DNA of 64,000 bases from positions 22,856,908 to 22,920,907 of the forward strand of contig OW387134.1 in assembly GCA_936440205.1 (NCBI GenBank), in the 5' to 3' direction. The stretch comes from Lepidonotus clava. Taxonomy: Eukaryota > Annelida > Polychaeta > Phyllodocida > Polynoidae. The notes beneath the pieces were generated by a model that had not been told where the DNA came from, searched no databases, and saw nothing but the letters and a program-made list of their open reading frames with translations. Both the position numbers and the translations under genes were made by a program. Shown piece after piece: positions 39,501 through 47,773 of the stretch. The stretch's first letter is position 1. Each line of letters opens with the position of its first letter.

Positions 39501-41482
39501 CTGGGTGCTTATGTATACTCGGCATTCAAAACCAGAGAAAACCACGTAAGACAATATTAATCAGTATTATTAGTCTTTAGCAAAGTTGAGCAGCATTATA
39601 TTACTAGTCCATTGTTACCTAGTCAGTTGTTACAGGTGTCACAGTTTGTGCCAACAAGGTCATGGTGCTCTTTGTTTTTGCCAATATCATATCACTATAG
39701 CCCGTCCATTCATTAAATGAATCTCGAAACATTTAGAACCGGATAGTTAATATAGATCTAGATCTCACTACACATATGCCTCTATCTATAGACATTCAGT
39801 TGTCAAAACATAATAGTATTGATGTTAATAGTATCGCGATTGCCATGTGTTTATTGCTGTCTTAATGATTGTTTATTGTATATATGTTACTGTCTTTGTA
39901 AATGACACATGAGATCAGCTTGTAATGACTCTTTGATGTCAATAAAAGTACTACTACTACTACTACTTTAATAATGAATTGCTATTGGTTCCCTTTAAGG
40001 CGTGCTTGATAAAATTGACAGATGAATATTTCCTCAACCTTATGTCTCCTGTAAGTTCACACATTCGGACACTGCCTGCGGTAAATTTCTATATAGCTAC
40101 ATTTTCTTTATATTGTTAGCTTTCTTTCAAAACTGCATGCGCCATGGTATTTTTCTTGGTCAATAGACTATGCATTTTTCCTTTTTAATGCACCCATGGC
40201 ACATGGACGGAGATCGACTCAAATCAAATTTGGGCCTTAATTTCATAACTGATTAAGCTAACCAGGTAAGAAACTTGATAGATCTACTAAGGCCTGGACT
40301 ATCTAACTAAACGAAAGGCTCTCTCCTTATCAGATAAGGAGAGAGCCTAAGATTTAGTACTCTCAATTAAAAGTCTATAAGTTGATCCTAGGCTCTGATA
40401 AACAGATGTTAGATCAAACCTTGTTAAATTGTTGGCGCTAACCTAGCTTTTTTTTTCAGGGAAATCTTAACCATTTTTTTTAATTCAATAGAATTAATAA
40501 AAAGGTCAGATATCAGCAAATAGATGCTCTGAACATGTAGTTCAGAACTGTTTAGAGGATGTTTGGGGTATATTTTTCGTTTTGAAACACTTCCTGGGGC
40601 CTGGGGCCTAAGTACAAAAAAAAAAGAAGATTAAATCAATCTACCTACCCTAATTTTTTCGATCTATATCTTTGTTATCTGAACACAACCAAAAATTTTT
40701 TGGCCTAATCTTTAACCACACAGTCACAGATCAAAACAACCAGCTATGGTCCCTGTGCTTTTGTCGTTTGGAATAGAAATCTGCCATGGCATGGTACCCT
40801 ACGCCTATGTGGTAATTTTTCTCATTGTCACTCTAGACCTGGATGTTTGTAAACATCATGTGATGCACACAGAAATAGGTCAATCTATGAATTCAAACTT
40901 GCTACAGCCTACAAACTTGGCTGCGGATTTGTTAGTTTATGTCAAAAGCCAAATATTATTTTGCCTCAAATTGTGTAAGCCAGTGGACTAATCTGTCAGA
41001 ATTTGGGGGAACAAGTCCAGTCCATTGTTAAAGACGCGTCATGCCAGAAGCGTCAATGATTGAGTGTCGGCCACAGAAAGGGACACGCCTCCCGCCTCAG
41101 CCTCCTGAAACAGACCAATCGCTGCATGCCTCTGGCAGCAGGTGACCTGCTTGATTCAGTTCACCGACGGTCTATCATTACTCTGTTTAGGAAGCGTCAG
41201 TTATATCTGATCACATTCTTCTGTAACCCTGAACAATTAAACATCATTTCCACACTTGTGTAACAGTGGCATTAATCAAAACATTTGGGAATTGATAAGA
41301 TACATCCAAAATGGAAAGTGATCGCCCTGTTTTGTTGACACTGACAGCCCGGCGGCGGAGCTTAGAATTTCGGCAAACTTACCTCCCCATATTCCTATTT
41401 TCAGCTGCGATTTGTCCAAATTCTCGATGAAATCTCCGAGATAGCGGTTTACCAAATCCACAACGAGCGACTCGAAAACCAT
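503..41482 (-). CDS. VPS13C: VPS13A/C-type bridge-like lipid transfer protein, N-terminal 936 codons (partial, continues off left edge)
   Basis: VPS13 proteins form long hydrophobic grooves that move lipids between membranes at contact sites. Coding exons (high to low coordinate) are 41383-41482, 23864-23907, 22633-22675, 19210-19305, 16226-16327, 15412-15581, 14995-15054, 14781-14861, 14366-14420, 13997-14237, 13061-13232, 12589-12651, 9687-9792, 8649-8749, 8259-8338, 7765-8038, 7579-7637, 7019-7171, 6534-6627, 5184-5268, 4773-4887, 4379-4520, 2457-2561, 977-1084 and 503-662. All junctions are AG/GT and all phases join. The start [16 protein letters not shown] is the chorein N-terminus. PWKNLY (70-75), [26 protein letters not shown] (426-431), LMTPEEK (451-457) and MRTFD are family signatures. 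Several segments resemble human VPS13C more than VPS13A ([20 protein letters not shown]), but invertebrates usually have one A/C ancestor, so the letter C is tentative. An FFAT-like motif lies at 845-851. The weakest boundary is the acceptor of the 9687-9792 exon. Confidence 0.95.
2694..2821 (+). repeat. Four tandem copies of a 32-bp unit
   Basis: Units beginning TAGGATATGTTT start at 2694, 2726, 2758 and 2790, with a few substitutions between copies. It lies in the VPS13 intron between exons 22 and 23. Confidence 0.85.
16461..16781. mobile_element. hAT-like MITE with 13-bp perfect terminal inverted repeats
   Basis: The 321-bp element begins CAGGGTACCAACC (16461-16473) and ends with its exact complement GGTTGGTACCCTG (16769-16781). 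The interior is rich in TTCCCTGTG/TTTTCCCTG. CAGGG ends suggest the hAT superfamily. There is no coding capacity and no clear target-site duplication. It sits in the VPS13 intron between exons 4 and 5. Confidence 0.75.
18011..18055. mobile_element. Fragment of the TTAA-type MITE (one end)
   Basis: TTTTGAAAATTTTGTCAATT, then ATTGGTTTTTGGTCCCTTTAA, is close to the complement of the left end of the 56.66-kb MITE. The opposite end was not found. Confidence 0.45.
18248..18375 (+). repeat. Diverged tandem duplication of about 65 bp
   Basis: Two blocks each begin GAATTCTGAT, contain CTGCAG(T/C)GATA(C/T)GTAAAC and end TATGTAGAGA. They are clearly related but diverged, in a VPS13 intron. Confidence 0.6.
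19344..19565 (+). repeat. Dispersed repeat copy A (GGTTGGTTATTGG head, GTTCTTTAATGTGCAGGG tail)
   Basis: It starts with TTGGTTGGTTGGTTATTGG and a CAGGATCATAT block and ends with GAGGCAGGTGTTCTTTAATG, the CAGGGTCCCATA block and CCTACACACAAC. It shares about 100 near-identical bases with copy B at 55.4 kb. It lies in the VPS13 intron between exons 3 and 4. Confidence 0.65.
20165..20580 (+). promoter_or_regulatory. Compact promoter unit with TATA and poly(A) signal, possibly an LTR fossil
   Basis: Within 130 bases lie two CCGGAAGTG ETS sites (from 20391 and 20429), TGACGTCA fused to the second, GTCACGTGAC (20451-20460), AGCCAATCAG (20468-20477), TATATAAA (20493-20500) and AATAAA (20517-20522). 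It is preceded by a minisatellite and followed by a GC-rich leader. This order (dense upstream sites, TATA, then early poly(A) signal) is that of an LTR; no coding region or clear terminal repeat was found, so it is at most a broken relic. It lies in the VPS13 intron between exons 3 and 4, antisense. Confidence 0.45.
20235..20356 (+). repeat. Minisatellite, ATGTAAAGAACGAATAACGA units
   Basis: A tandem array whose roughly 20-22-base unit combines ATGTAAAGAACGAAT with a shorter AACGAAT. There are about six imperfect units, immediately upstream of the ETS/CRE/TATA cluster. Confidence 0.8.
20600..21110. other. GC-rich island in AT-rich intron
   Basis: About 500 bases of strongly GC- and CpG-rich sequence with many CGAAG/CCCGAAG repeats. 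It directly follows the promoter-like unit at 20.4-20.6 kb. Open frames here reflect base composition and show no protein family I recognise. It may be the leader of a retroelement or a non-coding CpG island. Confidence 0.5.
26471..26531. repeat. (CCT)n and (CTG)n triplet repeats
   Basis: Seven CCT units (about 26471-26492) and about seven CTG units (26511-26531) lie 20 bases apart in VPS13 intron 1. No gene was recognised around them, so they are not coding repeats. Confidence 0.85.
26640..27900 (-). mobile_element. LINE remnant, L1/Tx1-like clade, 3' part of ORF2
   Basis: The minus-strand translation gives the region after the reverse transcriptase core typical of Tx1/L1-like LINEs: [30 protein letters not shown], a [11 protein letters not shown] block with INWVRRL, then [20 protein letters not shown] and [14 protein letters not shown] further piece to about 26.7 kb keeps a CPDCG motif. 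The copy is 5' truncated near 27.9 kb (the catalytic FADD region is absent). It changes frame near 27.17 kb and has a stop after KVIH, so it is inactive. It sits in VPS13 intron 1 on the same strand as VPS13. Confidence 0.8.
28061..28102 (+). repeat. Short tandem repeat, CGCAGTTTTGAAAACGGCT
   Basis: Two and a half copies of a 19-20-base unit (CGCAGTTTT(G/A)(A)AAACGGCT) lie upstream of GGACT in VPS13 intron 1. Confidence 0.7.
29051..30025 (+). CDS. GGACT: gamma-glutamylaminecyclotransferase, nested in VPS13 intron 1
   Basis: GGACT-type enzymes release free lysine and 5-oxoproline from gamma-glutamyl-epsilon-lysine, the product left when transglutaminase crosslinks are degraded. There are two coding exons, 29051-29245 and 29717-30025, joined in phase 0 by a GTAAG donor and a CAG acceptor; the product is 167 residues. 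The start [20 protein letters not shown] carries the YGT(L/V)K-x-GQPNH glycine-rich pocket of the family. [19 protein letters not shown] and [10 protein letters not shown] follow in the order seen in human GGACT. The glutamate in [13 protein letters not shown] (Glu86) aligns with the catalytic Glu82 of the human enzyme. A pyrimidine-rich AG at 29008-29009 upstream of the ATG suggests a spliced 5' untranslated exon further left. An AATAAA lies at 30741-30746. The C-terminal tail (about 25 residues) is longer than in human and is not conserved. It runs antisense inside VPS13 intron 1. Confidence 0.93.
31054..31140. mobile_element. Remnant of the GGCGGATCC MITE family
   Basis: GGGGTGGATCTAGAGATTTT is followed by a poly-G tract and GCGCCCTTTTACCAAAAAG, which parallels the interior of the 37.5-kb copy (GCGCACCCCTTTTCCACC). 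Only one end is recognisable. Confidence 0.35.
35462..35800. mobile_element. Diverged copy of the TTAA-type MITE
   Basis: The left end AAAGGGAACAAAAGGCAAT, followed by TTTTTCAAAC, and the right end TATAGGTTTTTGG resemble the terminal repeats of the 56.66-kb element, at about the same spacing (about 340 bases). Several mismatches in each end indicate an older copy. Confidence 0.4.
36130..36420 (+). mobile_element. Penelope-like retroelement remnant
   Basis: The plus strand encodes [18 protein letters not shown] and then [17 protein letters not shown]. These resemble the conserved (N)P-x-vr-x-ii-k-w-x-LL and fRrP-NL-rD-LvkA blocks after the reverse transcriptase core of Penelope-like elements. 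The two blocks lie close together in the expected order. The copy is a short, degenerate, non-functional fragment. The clade within Penelope-like elements cannot be told by eye. Confidence 0.55.
36546..36608 (+). repeat. Minisatellite, four GGAGAACTCGGTCC units (left arm)
   Basis: Four exact 14-base GGAGAACTCGGTCC units begin at 36546, 36563, 36578 and 36595, with 1-3-base spacers. The complementary array lies 131 bases to the right. Confidence 0.9.
36740..36804 (-). repeat. Inverted minisatellite, four GGACCGAGTTCTCC units (right arm)
   Basis: Three exact and one near-exact complements of the left-arm unit begin at 36740, 36757, 36774 and 36791. Together with the left arm they form a foldback structure. 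Confidence 0.9.
37475..37592. mobile_element. Short MITE of the CAGTGGCGGATCC family
   Basis: The 118-bp element opens CAGTGGCGGATCCAG (37475-37489) and closes AATCTGCCACTG (ending 37592), a diverged complement. It contains a poly-G tract, as does the 60.5-kb relative. It lies in VPS13 intron 1. Confidence 0.55.
38227..38443. mobile_element. MITE with 18-bp perfect inverted repeats CAGTGTCCGAAATTAAGG
   Basis: The 217-bp element has exact 18-base terminal inverted repeats (38227-38244 and 38426-38443). It is flanked by TTTTC on both sides (38222-38226, 38444-38448), a likely target-site duplication. The interior holds several GGTGCAC/GTGCACC boxes. CAGTG ends suggest a hAT-like origin, though a 5-bp duplication is atypical. 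Related fragments lie near 34.6, 35.87 and 38.06 kb. Confidence 0.75.
39851..39966 (+). mobile_element. LINE-type 3' tail with (TAC)n
   Basis: A segment ending in GATGTCAATAAAAG followed by (TAC)6 at 39948-39966 has the look of a non-LTR retrotransposon 3' end, where a polyadenylation signal precedes a short tandem tail. No coding sequence remains next to it. Confidence 0.4.
40316..40348. repeat. 33-bp perfect palindrome
   Basis: AGGCTCTCTCCTTATC, a single A, then the exact complement GATAAGGAGAGAGCCT. The centre CTTATCAGATAAG is also a pair of inverted GATA-factor core sites. It lies in VPS13 intron 1, about 1 kb downstream of the first coding exon. Confidence 0.9.
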
Positions 41483-41589
41483 CTTGGCGTTTTTGGTCGC
41501 CTCCCAAACTAGTAATTCCTCAAATCGGCGTACAACATGTAGCTTTCAACATCTCTCCGACACATCCCACATGACTGCTGTGGACGGCC

Positions 41590-41640
41590 AGTGTTTTTGT
41601 ACGATTTGATTGGTTCACGTGATTTTACGAGGCTATTTCT
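41590..41640 (-). promoter_or_regulatory. Predicted VPS13 core promoter: E-box plus CCAAT
   Basis: About 130 bases upstream of the VPS13 start codon, the minus strand reads TCACGTGAACCAATCA. This is a palindromic TCACGTGA E-box (41615-41622) directly followed by a CCAAT box (complement at 41609-41613). The E-box matches the core of MITF/TFE (CLEAR-type) sites known from lysosomal genes. Position and motifs are seen directly; promoter function is inferred. Confidence 0.5.
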
Positions 41641-42488
41641 GTTTCTTACAAACAAGTAACAGTACATTAAAATTTACGACTTTTTAAAGTCAAGTGTATG
41701 AATTGATATATTTAATCATCTATTTTTAATGATAAGCATCCATCTCTCACGGTTTTATCGAAAACCAACTGAAGATCTTTGAGGCTATTATCCAAGATGG
41801 TGGATCGAGCAGATGCTGTGAAGGAAAACACTGCCAGCAAATTTGAGAACCACATCTGATCTATGTGAACTAAGTCGTACCGAAGAACACAGTACAAGGT
41901 CAGTGAAAGCTTGATATAGTGGAACTCTTGTGGATATTTGTTTTATTTTGGATCCGTATCCCTTAACTGAACAAAAGATGTCTAACAGTTTTGCACAGAC
42001 TGTGAGTGTGACAGTCAGAGGGAGAGACCCCTCCCCTGCCCTGGGCCAGGCTGGGGCCAGTGTAGCTCTGTGGATCCTTCTCTCACGGCAAGCTAGTGTA
42101 CGAAGGCTCTGAAGCTATCCACGCGTTTTTGAATAAACCATTTCAAAATTACATCAAAATATGGGTACAATTTTACGATTCCAAAGAAAGACATTCTTAT
42201 TTACAACATAATCATAATAACTTTCATCCTACCTTCGAACTGTAATGACCATGTCGGAGAAATGTGCATTTTGAATGGATTTATTTAGGGAAATACGACG
42301 TTCTGACAGTTGTAACGGGTATGGCGGACAACGTCTTTGACGTTTTATTGAGTCTCTGAGGTACGAGAGCAAAGTTTAATGGTTAGTTTTCACTTTCCAT
42401 CATATCCTTTATCATTTTTATGAAGTTTAAGAACATATCTATTTCGGAAATGTAAATAAGAATCATTATTTCTTTTTTTCTGTAAATC

Positions 42489-42500
42489 TGCGCATGCGCA
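42489..42500 (+). promoter_or_regulatory. NRF1-type palindrome TGCGCATGCGCA
   Basis: A perfect 12-base palindrome matching the NRF1 consensus (GCGCATGCGC) lies between VPS13 and FBXO28, 12 bases before an ATGGCGACA. Such sites usually sit within 100 bases of transcription starts of housekeeping genes, so an FBXO28 start here is plausible. Confidence 0.5.
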
Positions 42501-42511
42501 GTGTTGCATCA

Positions 42512-42537
42512 ATGGCGACACCTCTCACAAGATTTAG
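42512..42537 (+). CDS. Possible alternative first coding exon of FBXO28
   Basis: The 26-nt stretch ATG-GCG-ACA-CCT-CTC-ACA-AGA-TTT-AG is followed by GTGAAA. It ends in phase 2, the same phase as the 43955-43983 exon. It could therefore splice directly to the FBXO28 exon at 44225 and give an N-terminus MATPLTRFR in place of MSSSAENMNR. It begins 12 bases after a perfect TGCGCATGCGCA (NRF1-type) site, which fits a promoter-proximal first exon. The donor is weaker than the GTAAGC of the other exon. Transcript evidence is needed to choose between them; they may both be used. Confidence 0.35.
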
Positions 42538-43954
42538 GTGAAAGATCCACTAAATAGTCTCATATCTCTTGATATGTTATAGCCGTGCACAAAATATTAT
42601 TGCCTAAACTGAAATATGGTATTCATAATTGAAAATATATCTTTAGATGCATCGACACTGGTGGCCTAAGAATGTTATTTAGGATTTTATTCCCAGTATT
42701 ATTGATAGCTTTTCGACTCTCATACGAGGTGAGGAGTAGAGAGTCGATCATTTGGCTAGGGCCAGTGGGGCTGGGCCTGGCTCCCCTAGCTCTGTGGTGC
42801 CTTCCCTGTATACTGTACGACGTCTAGTAGTCTACGGAGGGAGAGAGGAAACCAAGTTTTTGCCAGGAAATTAAGGACAACACAACCTGAGTGGCCAGAT
42901 TCAGTGGATAGGGGAGGGGAAGGTGGAAGGGGTAGGTAGAAGGGGAGGGGGGTAAAGGGTAATTAGCGTATGTGGTTCAGTTGTGATGTCGTCAACCTGA
43001 AAGGCCACCAGAGGGAATTGGAGCAGAGTATGATAAGACAGGAAGCTTGGATTTAGGATTTTCTATTAGAATTAATTATACACCCTGCACAATTGTCCCT
43101 TTATACCTGCACATAATAAATACTTTGAACCATGTAAACATCATATTCTTGCTGTTTCTAAAACATATTATCCCTTTAAAAAAAATCAAAAGTTTTGCCA
43201 TTTTGATCATAGACTACCCTTATCATCCCTAAAACAAATACTTTCCTCCTTGCGTATAATAATGATTGACACACTGTGTGTAGCAGCAGCATAGCAATAG
43301 CACACAAAGGGTTCCACTGAAATGCACCAGGTGGCAGTGCTGGGATTGGTTACAAGTATCTTTAATCAATGTGTGTAGTTGTTAAGAGGCGATCATCTGA
43401 TCACCTCTTCTTGGGCTTCACTTCCAGTCTTTTAGTTTTAGTAGTGACATAGTAGGCCTACCTTTATCTGCTGATTTCCGGTGTAGATCTACTACAAGAA
43501 TCTTGGGTACTACAGTACCTACTGATGAGGCATGCACAAAAAAGAAAAACCAATTTGACTAGCGTCAAACCTTTAGGAGCTCAATCTGGACAGATGCATC
43601 CTCTAAATTTGCATCAATTAAAACTGAGAACCTGTCCATTAATTCTAGAATTTCCAATAGAACTAATCTTCCTGGGACAGTGCCCAATCATATTATTTGG
43701 TTTATATAGCCTGATTATTATCTCTTATCTTTGAATCTGGTCATGTATCGCCCACAAGCTGAATACAGATAGCAAAATGCTGTAAATTTAGAATGTCTCT
43801 AAAAGTAAGTCTGATAATAGACATACATAACGTCATATGTATCTCTGGTCTGGTAGAAGATAATCCTCTTTCAAATAAATGTATGCTATTTTCACAAATT
43901 TATCAGGATGCAAACATATATTTAACTTCAGAAAACGGATGTATACATACCAAG

Positions 43955-46908
43955 ATGTCATCCAGTGCTGAAAACATGAATAGGTAAGCTTAAACTGATA
44001 TAGTGAATATAATGTTTTGGATGAAAAATATAATCCGAAAATTATTAAACTGTCTTATTCGCTACTGCTACATCCTTTGCCCAGCGGTAGACGTTAAAAA
44101 ACACATACTATAAAAGATCTTCAGTTACGTTATTCTCACAGTTACCTGGTGTAATATTAGACAATCCTATACATTGAATTCCATGTGAATTTCTTCGAAA
44201 TTTGTGAATTTGTCTTCAATTCAGGAGTTTGAAAAGGACACTGTCGAACAGTGTGGAAGAAACTGCGCCGCCCAGGAAGAAGACTTGCGATGTTGCAGCG
44301 ATATCAACGAAATCACTAGCCAGTGACATACCACAGATTTTGTTACTACCCCCTGAGGTTCTGGAATCAATATTTCTTAAAATTTGCAGTTATGCAGAAG
44401 TGGCTAAGCTTCGTTCGGTAAGGAACGTTTTTTTTTTATTAAAAATTGAATTGTCTGACAAATCATAAAAAGCACCTTGAAATAATTGTATCTGAGATAA
44501 TGTTATCAATGTTTCTGTATGTGGTTCTATATATCCCCCTGTATTTTGTTCCTTGGAAAATATAAAGTGAAATGCATAGATGCTTTTCACTTTGTTGGTA
44601 TTTGAAAATATCTCGGAAACATAATCAAGGCGAGAAATACAGAATGCAACTAGATGCAAGAAGAAGAATTATTCAATACTGGGGGATTATAACATGATCA
44701 ATAACAAATTGTATGCTTAAGACATTCGAGAGAATAGTTTTGGTGACAGATTACCTAGAATGTAGATTAGCATAATTATTATGCCTGTTATTTATATCAG
44801 AAAAATATTTGTTATGGTTCTATTAAATATTATCAATGTATATTTCTTTAAATCTGTGATCGAACCTTTCTATATTTCAATTCATATTTCACAACGTTAA
44901 GGTATGCAGACTTTTCAATACGACTGGACAAGGGATCCTTACCAAGGGGTTCAATGGGATCCAAACTACAGTTCAAAATCGCCTTCAAGTGATAAAGGCT
45001 CAGATGCCGAGGAGAGAATCTTCCCGACGCAAACATCCCCTTGCCCGAGAGTGCGACATTATGGAAACACTACATATGCGGCTTGTACTTATGCAGATGA
45101 CCTTTGGAAAACACATTGAAAAAGGCCATTGCTGCTTCTTCGCAGGAGAGGTACATGTTTAAACAGATCCATTAGTATGTTTTTTAATATGCGTGTAAGG
45201 ACTCCCAATGGCCATAAATTATTTTTATACACATCTATCTAGAATGTTCAACTTATCAGCCAAACTTCCTTACCTCATAAGTACCAGCCACTTTATTTAT
45301 AATCAATCCTTTTGATTTATACAAATAAAAACAAGTAACCTCTTTCTGTAAATATTGAAATTTTAGCCAGTCTTACTAGAGATATGTAAAATATTGTATT
45401 TATCCCTCATTCATCAATAGAAAGTGAGAGACTCTGAGTTAATGGTTCTTGTAAATCTGTTTACATTTCTTATCCCCAGACAAAAAATCGAAATGGGAAG
45501 AGCGATTTGAAAGGGCATACTTGAAACGTTTTTTAACGAGTCAATTAATATATTTGTATAATATAGCTATAGATGGGGATTCCCTCAATCAGCCATTTCA
45601 TCAGTCATCAAAGTCTCTTACACAATGTCATGTTCAAACAACTGTGCGACAGCAACTCTCGAGGTTTTAGGCTTAGGTTCATACGTTACAATGCTTTAAT
45701 TATCAATAACCCTTTCCTATTAAGAGATATGAGTAGAGATATGTCTTTCAATACTTATCAAATGTCATACGGACCTGTAACGTATAATAGAATTCCTTCA
45801 GCAACATTTTAGACAGTAGGTCCAGAAAGTCGGTAAGAACAATAGACTACGGGCATATATGTATATGTGTTCATGTAGATGAATGGATATTATTAACAAA
45901 AGCACAATATTTTTAGATTCTCGATGAAATCATGCACATCGTGCGCTACACGCGGTCGGCAGCTGTCCTGGGACGTGTCTACAAGGTGACTGATGAACTG
46001 TTCGACCTGTCTACCATGGCAATGGAGTACTTCAAGGAGAGAATTGAGCCCAATCTGCCACAAGTTAGCTACTTCTCCACTGACTTGCCCATGCCGCCGT
46101 CAAGTAAGTTTTTAATTCGTATCAATTCATGTATAAAAACTTAAAGACATGTGAATGCCGAACCAGAGTTTGTCAAGCAGATAGATACCAATTCTCAGAG
46201 AAATAGTAATCCATTATGGGCGGACGTTTTTTCTCTTGCTATCAATTTGCAGGCTTGTTTTTACAAATTAATTCGTACCCCGATGTAAGTGGTTTGAATG
46301 ATATACTAATATCATAATTATAAAATACAAACATTCCCTACTTTTTCCATAAATTGACTTTCATTTAAAGGAAATCCACTGGAGATTAATCTCTTGATAT
46401 TAAACTCAAAAATGTATAAATTATGTGATTTTTGCTTTTATCTCTTTACATCAATTTAAACTATCAGTGTAACACTAAACGCGATCAAAGGGATAATTTC
46501 AATACGTGTATTTCCATTTACTTTACAGCTCCACTCACATACACAACGGTGCTACAACGTCCAACTGCTGGTCCATCAGGCATAGCTTCAACTCAGAGTC
46601 AAAATGTCTCCCACCCAGAATTATTCAAACCAATAACTTTGAAAAAACGAGATTCCACGTCAAAAATAGTAAAGGTATTGCGTAAGAGTGTCAAAAAGGC
46701 TCACGCTGATGTGGCTGTCCTCAAGCGCGAAATCCGCACCAACAAAGCCAAAATGACACACCAGAATCGTCAACTTAAGGAATATGCCACCAGGCTGGAG
46801 CAACACGAGAAGAGATTCGAAGAGCAATCGAAAAAAATGGAAGAGCTCACCAAAGAACTTGGACAGTTCAGGTGTATAATGGACCGAATAGACAATGAGA
46901 ATGGGTAG
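43955..46908 (+). CDS. FBXO28: F-box only protein 28-like SCF ubiquitin ligase adaptor
   Basis: F-box proteins recruit substrates to SKP1-CUL1 ubiquitin ligases; human FBXO28 is nuclear and reported to act on MYC. There are five coding exons: 43955-43983, 44225-44417, 44902-45150, 45917-46103 and 46529-46908. Phases join cleanly and give 345 residues (human is slightly longer). An N-terminal basic patch PPRKKTC (about 25-31) may be nuclear targeting. The F-box follows as LLPPEVLESIFLKICSYAEV and then AKLRS-VCRLFN across the exon 2/3 junction. The next block, KAQMPRRESSRRKHPLARE, MTFGKH and CCFFAGE, matches the FBXO28-specific region after the F-box. RYTRSAAVLGRVYKVTDEL and STMAMEYFKERIEP match the next conserved block. 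The last exon has VAVLKREI followed by a long charged coiled coil ending NENG. The start used is the ATG just before a GTAAGC donor, but an alternative first exon exists at 42512 (see separate entry). Confidence 0.93.
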
Positions 46909-47687
46909 GGGAAGTACCAGTCGGATCCAATCTCCCTAGAGAGTTCCAATACGTTACCCTGTGTTAAGGTCTCTTCAACAACCATCTTGTTTGGAACGAA
47001 ATATATCCCCTACACACAAATCCATATGTACATTTCACAACCCAAGATTTTGATAACAATAGTTTTGTCTCAGGTAAATAAGATTAAATACAGTGAAAAT
47101 ATATTTTCATTTAATGAAGCCTAAATCAAGATTCCTTTTTTAAAAAAAATTTCGGACTGATATTCTTGCCATTGTGACAGGCCTTGTTCTGTACTGAATA
47201 TTTCTACCGATCTGTAGTAAGGCGAACAGCTGTGTCTATAGCCCAGAGGTAAGTACACTAGTTCTTCAAATCCAAATCACACAGGTACGAATCCATTGGA
47301 TGGCAGTGCATTATGTCCATATGAAATACACAGATGGTGACCTTTCTTATTAATTCAAGTAATGAAGATGATAGTTCTGACTATGTTGACATTTTAGAAC
47401 GTATCAATCTATAAAGTATAAATATTTGATATCAAAAATAATTGTTGGAACATGTAAATGATCATTTTGGTTAATCAAATATTTAGAAAAACTTGCTTGG
47501 GATGGGTATCCAATATTGATCCAATGAACTTACGTAGACCTAGATGTACGTCTATGTATATACAGTCGACTCTGCCTACAGTGGACACTGATGGTACCAG
47601 GAGATATGTCCACTATAGATAGTTGTCCCTTTAACACAGAGTCAGTTGACAGTAGTATATGACAAGTTTGTAGAACAGACCAGGCAG

Positions 47688-47722
<35 letters not shown>

Positions 47723-47723
47723 A

Positions 47724-47773
<50 letters not shown>

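Larger units (their letters stand above)
23908..41382 (-). other. VPS13 intron 1 (17.5 kb)
   Basis: The first intron of VPS13 follows the 100-nt first coding exon. It hosts the antisense GGACT gene (29.0-30.0 kb), a LINE remnant (26.6-27.9 kb), a Penelope-like remnant (36.1-36.4 kb), MITEs (35.46-35.80, 37.48-37.59, 38.23-38.44 kb), inverted minisatellites (36.55-36.80 kb), a LINE-type 3' tail (39.85-39.97 kb) and a 33-bp palindrome (40.3 kb). The stretches 24-26.4, 30.8-34.5 and 38.5-39.8 kb show only AT-rich unique-looking sequence, poly-C/G tracts and short GC-richer patches, for example near 32.0 kb. Confidence 0.85.
41650..43954. other. Intergenic region between VPS13 and FBXO28 (divergent)
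   Basis: Upstream regions of both genes. It contains ATGGCGG YY1-like sites (42321-42327), an NRF1-type palindrome (42489-42500), a small upstream frame of 12 codons starting at the ATG at 42321, and a possible alternative FBXO28 exon (42512-42537). Two similar GC-richer patches (42000-42110 and 42730-42810, both with CTAGCTCTGTGG-like text) may be a diverged duplicate. No other gene is visible. Confidence 0.5.

Noticed and set aside
42321-42359. Short frame MADNVFDVLLSL after ATGGCGGAC as a gene start
   Set aside because: It stops after 12 codons just before a GT; better seen as a YY1-like site or short upstream frame.
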